Notes under the pieces: model-generated
Database searches by the model: none
Told to the model about the DNA's origin: nothing
The model's input: only the letters and a program-made list of their open reading frames with translations
Shown here: positions 1-6,121 of the stretch, piece by piece
Layout of the letters: the number at the start of each line of letters is the position of its first letter
Position numbering within the stretch: the first letter of the stretch is position 1
Assembly (NCBI GenBank): GCA_023247595.1
Contig: JAHFGF010000088.1
Span: forward strand, 1-6,893
Source of the DNA: Candidatus Omnitrophota bacterium
GTDB lineage: Bacteria; Omnitrophota; Koll11; Zapsychrales; Fredricksoniimonadaceae
Length of the DNA: 6,893 bases
Direction of reading: 5' to 3'
Made by a program: the position numbers and the translations under genes

Positions 1-486
1 CATAAAATATTCCAGTAAAGCGTATTCCTTGGCTGTCAAAGTAACCGCTTTAGAATCCCGTTTGACTTCCCTAGTCAGCTGGTTGAGTTCCAGGTCAGCG
101 ACTTTCAGAATATTGACCTTTTCACTGGATTCTCGTCTTAACAAAGCCCGGACACGCGCGAGCAGTTCATCAAAGGCAAAAGGTTTGGTTAAATAATCAT
201 CCGCCCCGGCATCAAGCCCGCGCACTTTATCTTTAACCGAATCGCGGGCGGTCAGCATTAAAACCGGAGTGCTGACCTTATTCTTGCGCAATTCCTGGCA
301 GACGGCAACGCCGTCTTTACCGCCGAGCATAATATCGAGAATGATCAAATCATATGGATTGATTTCCGCTGTTTCCAACGCGGTGTCCGCGTCATAGGCC
401 ACATCCACCACATAATGATTTTCCTTAAGCCCCCGCTGGATAAAACTGACAATTTTCTTTTCATCATCAACAACTAAAATACGCAT
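1..486 (-). CDS. OmpR-family response regulator, N-terminal part (cut by window edge)
   Basis: This is a two-component response regulator; 162 residues are visible and the C-terminus lies beyond the left edge. The receiver domain covers about residues 1-118. It shows the acidic pair D7/D8, the phosphoacceptor D51 in an LIILDIML context, T79 in LMLTAR and K101 in YLTKPF, so all phosphorylation and switch residues are present. The [20 protein letters not shown] stretch and the RALLRRE end are typical of the OmpR/PhoB class. From about residue 125 a winged-helix DNA-binding domain begins (VADLELN, then [13 protein letters not shown]), also OmpR-like. One small oddity is G55 where the family usually has Pro (MLPG). 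The ATG has a GAGG ribosome-binding site about 8 bases upstream. It lies 23 bases after the exosortase-like gene and is probably co-transcribed with it. A partner sensor kinase may follow off the left edge, but that cannot be seen. Target genes are unknown. Confidence 0.93.
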   Translation of the reverse strand, partial: MRILVVDDEKKIVSFIQRGLKENHYVVDVAYDADTALETAEINPYDLIILDIMLGGKDGVAVCQELRKNKVSTPVLMLTARDSVKDKVRGLDAGADDYLTKPFAFDELLARVRALLRRESSEKVNILKVADLELNQLTREVKRDSKAVTLTAKEYALLEYFM

Positions 487-509
487 GATTTAAACCTCAT
501 ATCAAAAGT

Positions 510-1979
510 TTATTCAAAGTCTTCTTTGTGCGGCAACAAACCGGAGGTCAGCGTTATACCTGCCAACAGGATAACCATGACAACGAAAACGGAATAATCC
601 GAATAAAACATTGAGGCATATTCCAGCCCGAAATTCTCCAGCATCAATCCGGTCAATGTCACGCGGACGATATTCCCTAATAAAGCCCAAAAGATTACCG
701 ATCCGAATAAGACAATGCTCCACGTTGTTGCCAGATTCTGAAACGAAAGGCACGCGATGGCAAGAACCGCGGCCACTGTGATTGAACGGAAGGTTGTGGG
801 ATCCGCCGCAAAATAAATAGCCCCTCCCGCCACATGAAACTGCTGGCCGTCATTATGAACAGAAATGTGCAGTGAATTGATTAACCACGCGCTGATTTGA
901 TAAACACATTCATTTAACGGCGTGATCGTAACCTGCTCCCAGTTACCCGGCGGGGCAAAGATAAACAAAAACGAAATTAAAGGAAAAAATAACCGGCACG
1001 CGCATTCTTCCTGATAACGCCACAAGAATAAACCGAAACACACGATTAAAAAACTGGCCAGTTCGATATACGAATGCCCTTCTAACGCGGCCGCGATAAA
1101 AACCCCGATACCGCCGGCAATAATGACCGCGCTTCCCCAAAACCAATGCGTCCGTTTCACAATATTCTTGCGGCTTAACCAAAACATGGTGAGCGCCATC
1201 ATAAAAACAAAAGGACTTTGATCATAAAAATGTTCCTTCCAGCCGACCTGCAGCAAATGAATCATCATGAGGGCCAACAGGACAAAGGACGAGCTATAAA
1301 AAATTGTTTCCAAAGCAAAACTAAGAATCTTTTTTATTGGCGGTCTTGAAGAGCTGACTTTTTGTTCCTTCCGCGGCGCATCAGGGACGACTGCCTTGGG
1401 CGAGTCAAAAGAAAAATCAAGAACTACGCGGGGAGCTGGAACCCGCGCTTGCGCAGATGGAGAAACTTCGGACTGGATTATAACGGGTCGCGAAGAAATA
1501 TGTTCAACCGCTTTATTAAATTCCTGGGTTATGAGCTGTGTCACTTTTTCTTCCGTCGAGTTTTGGGCAGCCGGCCTAAATAAACCCGCAACGGTTTTAC
1601 CGTCAGGCACAATGGCTTCGGGCGGCCGCGCAATTTGCGCAGGAACCTCTACGGGCATGTCCGTGACAACTGATTTTTCTGTTGGCTTGGAAAAATCTTG
1701 AGGAGAACGAATTGCAGTATCAAACGCGGCCGGCTGTTCAACCGTTTGCGTATCAATTGCTGTGTTTGATTTCTTAGCTTCAACCGTGGGCTTGGCTTCG
1801 ATAGTTTCAGGCGCGTCGCTTTTCGGTTCCGCTTTCAAAAGCAGTTTCAACCGTTCCTCTTCATCCATCTGCTTGCGGCGCTTTTCCGTCAACTCCATAA
1901 TCTGGCGAGTAGAATAACGTTTGGTCGGCTGAAACGATTTTTGCGGCTTATTATTTTTATGCGTGGAAGACAAAACCAT
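510..1979 (-). CDS. Exosortase/archaeosortase-family membrane protein with degenerate active site and long N-terminal extension
   Basis: The 489-residue protein has two parts. Residues 1 to about 215 are soluble, charged and Pro/Ala/Val-rich, with likely helices near 20-50 and 141-160; this looks cytoplasmic and partly disordered. Residues 218-482 hold about eight hydrophobic segments. The C-terminal half fits the exosortase core: a helix, then a periplasmic stretch 368-390 (HISVHNDGQQFHVAGG, comparable to the family's GIPVxREGNxIHLPGG), then 391-400, then GNIVRV with R439. Exosortases are Cys/Arg/His transpeptidase-like enzymes that cleave PEP-CTERM-type tails. Here the ACSGLR motif reads DPTTFR, so Pro394 occupies the Cys position; R398 and R439 remain, and the His position is Y459 or S460. 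It may be inactive, a scaffold, or use another chemistry. The ATG is only one base after GGAG. A TTG two codons later has 7-base spacing and may be the true start. Family placement is fairly sure; function is not. Confidence 0.8.
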   Translation of the reverse strand: MVLSSTHKNNKPQKSFQPTKRYSTRQIMELTEKRRKQMDEEERLKLLLKAEPKSDAPETIEAKPTVEAKKSNTAIDTQTVEQPAAFDTAIRSPQDFSKPTEKSVVTDMPVEVPAQIARPPEAIVPDGKTVAGLFRPAAQNSTEEKVTQLITQEFNKAVEHISSRPVIIQSEVSPSAQARVPAPRVVLDFSFDSPKAVVPDAPRKEQKVSSSRPPIKKILSFALETIFYSSSFVLLALMMIHLLQVGWKEHFYDQSPFVFMMALTMFWLSRKNIVKRTHWFWGSAVIIAGGIGVFIAAALEGHSYIELASFLIVCFGLFLWRYQEECACRLFFPLISFLFIFAPPGNWEQVTITPLNECVYQISAWLINSLHISVHNDGQQFHVAGGAIYFAADPTTFRSITVAAVLAIACLSFQNLATTWSIVLFGSVIFWALLGNIVRVTLTGLMLENFGLEYASMFYSDYSVFVVMVILLAGITLTSGLLPHKEDFE

Positions 1980-2013
1980 ACTCCGTTATTCAGGTCCTAT
2001 AATGCGTCAAGAA

Positions 2014-2047
2014 TGGTGCGTTCTGCCATAGCAAAACAGAAGCACCA
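2014..2047 (-). other. Intergenic hairpin between propeller gene and exosortase-like gene
   Basis: The arms 2014-2025 and 2037-2047 pair over 11 base pairs with one bulged base (2020) around an 11-base loop. Read on the minus strand, it starts 26 bases after the stop of the beta-propeller gene and ends 34 bases before the ATG of the exosortase-like gene. There is no T-run after the stem on either strand, so it is not a canonical intrinsic terminator. It could be a weak terminator, an mRNA-processing or stability element, or a leader structure of the downstream gene. The pairing is seen directly; the role is inference. Confidence 0.35.
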
Positions 2048-2073
2048 CCCAAAACAACTTCATTTAAATCATT

Positions 2074-4116
2074 TTATTGAAATTTCAGCCGATAAACCGA
2101 TCCGGCGTACCTGGTAATATACAAGGAATTGCTTTTGGGGTCAAACATCATGTTTGAGGCGCCCGCGCCATCGGGAAGGCCGCCGGTTATGTCGCGCCAC
2201 TTTTTGCCGCCGTTTTCCGACAAAAAAATTTTGCATGGCGCTTCATTACTCCAGCTGACTGTCGCGACGGCGACGCGTTTGGGGTTGGACGGGTCAACGG
2301 CAATGCTGGCAAGCGCGCGGCCTTGGCCGAATTCGCCGGACAACGACCAGCTCTTGCCGTGGTTGGATGAGGCATATAACTTTGCTCCGCCGCTGTCACC
2401 GGCGGCAAAGATTGTTCCATCGGATGAAACGTGCACATCAAAGACCCACGACATGTCTTTAAGCACATGGTCAAAGCTTTCACCGCCGTTTGAGGAAACA
2501 TACACCCCGCCGTTTTTTCCGCAGGCGCCCCACACAATGCGTTTGGAATCTGTTGGGTCAACAGCTAACGCATGATAAATCCTTAAAGAACCAGGCTGGC
2601 CAACGGAACGCTGCCAATTTTGGCCGCGGTCACGGGAAACAAAAAGCCCGCCGCCGTCATCGCCGTCAATACCAAGATAAATAATATTGGAGTCTTTCGG
2701 GTCAACAGCTAACGCGCGCGGATACCCCTCACCCCACATGGTATTTTGTTTGGGGCGGGTGTCCGGAAGTCCGTTTTGGATCATTTTAAATGTCTTTCCG
2801 CCGTCGCTGCTGATAATAACCTGATTCACAATTTTATTCCACGGCGAAGATGTCGCGATGATACTTTCGCCCGCAACCGCCACCCGCCAGACATGGCCGG
2901 ATTGAGCGTCGTCATACTTGAGCGGAAAAAGCATCTGATAATTCTTCCCCTCGTCAGCACTGCGCAAAAGCCCATTGTCCATACTGGCAACCAAAAGATC
3001 ACCGTTAGGCATCAATGCCAAATCTGTAGCAACAGTATTCGGAGCTCCCACAACCTTTTCATTCCAACTAGCGCCGCCGTCATCACTGCGCCAGACGCCC
3101 CACCAATCGGTACGAAAAAGGACTCGCGGATCAAACGGATTTATAAATACCCCTGTTATCTTTCCATTCTTGTCAGCCCACACGCGGGACGGGTTTGCGG
3201 CAACATCTCCATTTACCGTCGTAGAAAATTTTTCCCAACTCTGCCCAAAGTCTTTACTGACAACAACGCCACCTTTCCAGTTCTCATTCCAAGCCGCGTG
3301 GATCACCGCAGGATCGCTTTTTTCATCGACGGCAATCCTGTAAATTTTTCCCTTCGAAACCGCTTGTGATGCCTGCCAGGAAACACCGTCGTCTTTAGAT
3401 ATCCACAGTTGCGCTTCGCCAGCTGCAAAAATCGTTCCGGGATTTTTATTTGAAAAAACCAAATCCGTAATATTTTGAGGACCATCTAATTTCTGACAGC
3501 CTCCCTTTTCATTTTGACAGCGGATTAGTCCGCTGGATGATGCCGCATAGATCCTGCCCTGCCTGTCAAAAAGCACGGCCGTGATCGCTTTCTTCTTTAA
3601 TATTATTGGTGCCAATTCAACTTCATTCCAACTGGAACCAAAATTGTTGGAACATAAAAGCGCGCCTTTTGATGTCCCAACACAAATACGGCCGGAATTT
3701 TTGAGGTCAACAACCATCGAGCGATAACTCGCCGGACGTTCAAAACTGATGGTTCCCTTAAAATTATCTGTTGCTTTCCAGGAAGCGCCAGCGTCTTTAG
3801 AAAGATAAACGCCCTTCTTGGTTGCCGCATAAAGAATATTGGAATCAGACGGCGCCACAACCACCTGGCTGACGGCCAAACTACCGAGGCCTTTGGTGAC
3901 AAAATACCAATTCTCACCCAGGTCATCGCTACGGAAAATCCCCGCGATGTCGGAAACAAGATATACGCGCCCCTTGACAAGCGAATCAAAAACCAAATTC
4001 GGATAACACCCACCGCCGTGCCAGCCGGCGAATTGCCAGGAGTATGATTGGGCTCCTGCCAAAACAGAAAATAAACACACGCATAGAACCAATGGAATTA
4101 TTCTTAAACTTTTCAT
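2074..4116 (-). CDS. Secreted double beta-propeller with 12 Asp-box (BNR) repeats, GH74-like
   Basis: The 680-residue protein begins with a Sec signal peptide (basic MKSLR, hydrophobic core 6-20, likely cleavage after LAGA at 22) and has no lipobox. Twelve Asp boxes (SxDxGxxW-like) start at residues 63, 106, 156, 240, 287, 344, 386, 436, 494, 541, 583 and 633, which fits two tandem seven-bladed propellers. The N-terminus (YSWQFAGWHGGG, then SDIAGIFRSDD at 55-65) resembles the start of GH74 xyloglucanases/endoglucanases, where the Asp of the RTDIGGAYR motif is catalytic; D56 matches it. The second catalytic Asp could not be placed with confidence. VPS10/sortilin-like or non-catalytic binding propellers are alternatives. 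The ATG overlaps the GT26 stop (ATGA) and has an AGGTG ribosome-binding site, so translation is coupled to polysaccharide synthesis genes. No C-terminal sorting signal or anchor is seen. Propeller and export are near certain; substrate and hydrolase activity are not. Confidence 0.85.
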   Translation of the reverse strand: MKSLRIIPLVLCVCLFSVLAGAQSYSWQFAGWHGGGCYPNLVFDSLVKGRVYLVSDIAGIFRSDDLGENWYFVTKGLGSLAVSQVVVAPSDSNILYAATKKGVYLSKDAGASWKATDNFKGTISFERPASYRSMVVDLKNSGRICVGTSKGALLCSNNFGSSWNEVELAPIILKKKAITAVLFDRQGRIYAASSSGLIRCQNEKGGCQKLDGPQNITDLVFSNKNPGTIFAAGEAQLWISKDDGVSWQASQAVSKGKIYRIAVDEKSDPAVIHAAWNENWKGGVVVSKDFGQSWEKFSTTVNGDVAANPSRVWADKNGKITGVFINPFDPRVLFRTDWWGVWRSDDGGASWNEKVVGAPNTVATDLALMPNGDLLVASMDNGLLRSADEGKNYQMLFPLKYDDAQSGHVWRVAVAGESIIATSSPWNKIVNQVIISSDGGKTFKMIQNGLPDTRPKQNTMWGEGYPRALAVDPKDSNIIYLGIDGDDGGGLFVSRDRGQNWQRSVGQPGSLRIYHALAVDPTDSKRIVWGACGKNGGVYVSSNGGESFDHVLKDMSWVFDVHVSSDGTIFAAGDSGGAKLYASSNHGKSWSLSGEFGQGRALASIAVDPSNPKRVAVATVSWSNEAPCKIFLSENGGKKWRDITGGLPDGAGASNMMFDPKSNSLYITRYAGSVYRLKFQ

Positions 4117-4844
4117 TTCGCACCTACTCTTTTATAAATCACAAATAAAACAAATAAGAACCCGTCGATAAAATATCTTTTAAACATCCGCTTAGGGTCA
4201 ATGAATATCCGCCAGAACCATTCTAAATGTATACGCCTCATCCATACGGGCGCCCTCGGTATCGAAGCAGAAAGATAGTCAAGAAATGCCCCGACCCCTA
4301 AACATATTTTTGGATTCAGCCGCTGTCGATTTCTGACAATCCATTTTTCTTGTATAGGAGCCCCCATTGCGACAAAAAGTATTTGAGCGCCGCTGTTATT
4401 GATTTGATCAATGACCGAATCCAAATCATTGAAATATCCCGAGACCGCGCCGGCAATCTGCAGTTTCGGAAACATATTTTTGGCCTGGTCAGCCGCTTTT
4501 AACGCAACCCCTTCTTTTCCTCCCAGAAAGAAAATCTTGATGCCTAATTCCGCTGCTTTTTCAATAATCCGCGGTGATAAATCGGTTCCGTTGCAGTTAT
4601 CTTTCATCCGGCCGCCAAAAATCCTTGTGGCAATCTTAAGACCAATGCCGTCGGACAAAAGCAGATCTGCCTGATTAAGAATCTCGCGGTATTCCAAATC
4701 TTTCTGAGCCTTATACAGGCAGTCGGCATTTAAAAAAAAGACGTTGGTTTTCTTTTCTAGTTTTGCGAAGTCTAAAACCTGAACCAATGCTTCATCAAAT
4801 GTTAAATTATCGTATTCAACTTCAAGCAGTTTCATTTTTTTCAA
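4113..4844 (-). CDS. WecG/TagA/CpsF-family (GT26) glycosyltransferase
   Basis: Members of this family transfer a sugar, typically N-acetylmannosamine or its uronic acid, from a UDP donor to an undecaprenyl-diphosphate-linked acceptor at the inner face of the membrane during teichoic acid, enterobacterial common antigen or exopolysaccharide assembly. The 243 residues match the usual length. Diagnostic features in order are FFLNADCLYKA (36-46), LLLSDGIGLKIA (61-72, with the conserved Asp D65), NGTDL (85-89), FFLGGKEG (105-112), VAMGAPIQEKWI (158-169), GVGAFLDYLSA (183-193) and the basic C-terminal appendage RAPVWMRRIHLEWFWR (197-212), which in the family mediates membrane contact. The hydrophobic tail 225-238 may add to this. 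The TTG at 4844 has AAGG 7 bases upstream; an ATG three codons later is about 15 bases away, so TTG is preferred. The gene overlaps the GT2 gene by 23 bases and the propeller gene by 4, indicating an operon. The exact sugar is not determined. Confidence 0.93.
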   Translation of the reverse strand: MKKMKLLEVEYDNLTFDEALVQVLDFAKLEKKTNVFFLNADCLYKAQKDLEYREILNQADLLLSDGIGLKIATRIFGGRMKDNCNGTDLSPRIIEKAAELGIKIFFLGGKEGVALKAADQAKNMFPKLQIAGAVSGYFNDLDSVIDQINNSGAQILFVAMGAPIQEKWIVRNRQRLNPKICLGVGAFLDYLSASIPRAPVWMRRIHLEWFWRIFIDPKRMFKRYFIDGFLFVLFVIYKRVGAK

Positions 4845-5715
4845 AACAGCCCTTTAGAAAACCAATGCTCCAATAACCGATCCCAATAAAAAAAATACCG
4901 ATAGACTTTAGAAAAGCATTGATATGCGACTTTCCTGACTTTTGAAGCCTCATCGTAATCCATACCATTTTAATAGCCAAAAAAGCGGGGAAAAACAATA
5001 CCGGGAATATTCCTTTATAAAACCATTTTTGATAATACTCACGCCTATAAATCATCACATATTTCCCCAACAGCTGTTGATTTCTTTTAAAAGCGTCCCA
5101 ATCTTCCCTGAAGATATGAAAACATTTAGCGTCGGGAACAAACCAAATTTTCTCAAGCTTGTTCACTGCCAGACAAAACATCGTATCCTCGGAGGCGCGC
5201 AAATTTGGAAAACCTCCCACCCGTTCAAACACCTTTCGTTCACAAAATAAATTACAGGAAGGAACAAAAGAACGGTTGTGAAAAATTCCCGTATCCAAAT
5301 ATTCATTAAATTGCAAATAAAGCTGTGCCGCGGCCAGAGGATTATTCACTTGAGACGATGGCAATGATATGGACCCACCTCCGGCTAAACACCCTTGAGA
5401 ATGAAATTGAAGCACAACTTTAAGCCAATCTTCATTTAAATAAACGTCGCTGTCGATAAAACACAATAAATCGCCCGATGCCTGCCGCGCGCCGATATTG
5501 CGCCCCGCCGACGGCGGAGTCTTTTGATTCTGGAGCATGAGTTTAAAATTGGCATGGCTAAAGGTCTTTAATACTTCCCTGGTTTTGCCGTCGTCTGACG
5601 AATCAACGACAATGACATCGGCAATCAAATCCTTTCGGCTCTGAGAAAAAATACTTTCAATCGTCTTTGCGATCGTTAAATGGGAATTGTAGGAAGGAAT
5701 AATAAAAGAAACCAT
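4822..5715 (-). CDS. Membrane-anchored family 2 glycosyltransferase
   Basis: This is a GT-A fold glycosyltransferase that would transfer a sugar from a nucleotide donor to a growing glycan at the cytoplasmic face of the membrane. The 297-residue sequence opens directly with the first strand VSFIIPSYN (2-10) and the helix around TIESIFSQ. VIVVDSSDD (34-42) is the nucleotide-binding acid region, AGRNIGARQASGDLLCFIDS (70-89) leads into the DSD metal-binding motif (88-90), PSCNLF (152-157) and VGGFP (166-170) form the acceptor region, and SED (175-177) supplies the probable catalytic base. Two hydrophobic C-terminal segments (about 234-255 and 267-288) probably anchor it in the membrane. I see no strong ribosome-binding site before the ATG, but the N-terminus fits the family exactly, so the start is kept. 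It lies 37 bases after the CBM protein gene and overlaps the GT26 gene by 23 bases. Donor and acceptor cannot be predicted. Confidence 0.92.
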   Translation of the reverse strand: MVSFIIPSYNSHLTIAKTIESIFSQSRKDLIADVIVVDSSDDGKTREVLKTFSHANFKLMLQNQKTPPSAGRNIGARQASGDLLCFIDSDVYLNEDWLKVVLQFHSQGCLAGGGSISLPSSQVNNPLAAAQLYLQFNEYLDTGIFHNRSFVPSCNLFCERKVFERVGGFPNLRASEDTMFCLAVNKLEKIWFVPDAKCFHIFREDWDAFKRNQQLLGKYVMIYRREYYQKWFYKGIFPVLFFPAFLAIKMVWITMRLQKSGKSHINAFLKSIGIFFIGIGYWSIGFLKGCFEKNETA

Positions 5716-5752
5716 ATCTGAGACTTTAGCTGATAAATATTAATTCACATTC

Positions 5753-6121
5753 TTAATTTGTAATCGTCACTTTATCCACGATCAACGTACGATCCTCCGG
5801 CGGGGCATAAAGTTTATTGGTCAAGGCAATGGCAACGTTATGCTGACCTTGACTTACAGTCGCCGAAACGGTATATACCGTCCAAACTCCTGAACTAACG
5901 GCAGTGTTCGATTTAACAACTTGGTCGATACGTAACTGCATATTAGGCCATACTCCCTGTGCCACGGTACCTCTTGCTCTAATTTGAAAAGTGTAAACTG
6001 CGGTTCGTGGAAAATTAACAGACTGCTCGATATATCCATTGGACCAAATGGTCCAACCGCCAGTTGTTGCCCCTCCGGTAGTTTTGGTCGGCATATTCTC
6101 CGCTTCAAGAGTCAGGGTAAA
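5753..6121 (-). other. Carbohydrate-binding module (CBM36/CBM60-like) domain
   Basis: This is the C-terminal domain of the PKD/disulphide-repeat protein, about 122 residues. The opening LEAEN motif, the central IRARGT and PNMQLRID strands and the closing EDRTLIVD loop and strand fit calcium-dependent xylan-binding modules, in which the Asp of the DRNL-type motif helps bind the metal. CBM6/CBM35 is an alternative because these also begin with EAE. Assignment is from motif memory only. Confidence 0.6.

Noticed and set aside
2005..2010. TTGACG on the minus strand as a possible -35 box for the exosortase-like gene
   Set aside because: No acceptable -10 hexamer lies 16-18 bases downstream, and that position falls on the ribosome-binding site.
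1997..2029. A 10-codon minus-strand mini-ORF (MAERTILDAL) just upstream of the exosortase-like gene, overlapping the hairpin
   Set aside because: There is no ribosome-binding site at a proper distance and no run of regulatory codons as in attenuator leader peptides; it is short enough to arise by chance.
2555..2715. A 17-base identical direct repeat (2555-2571 and 2699-2715)
   Set aside because: Both copies encode the ALAVDP segment of successive propeller blades 48 codons apart, so the repeat is explained by the protein repeat.
6039..6056. Perfect inverted repeat TTGGACC-AAAT-GGTCCAA
   Set aside because: It lies inside the CBM coding region, where it encodes part of the WTIWS stretch, has no T-run and is not near a gene boundary, so it is probably coincidental.
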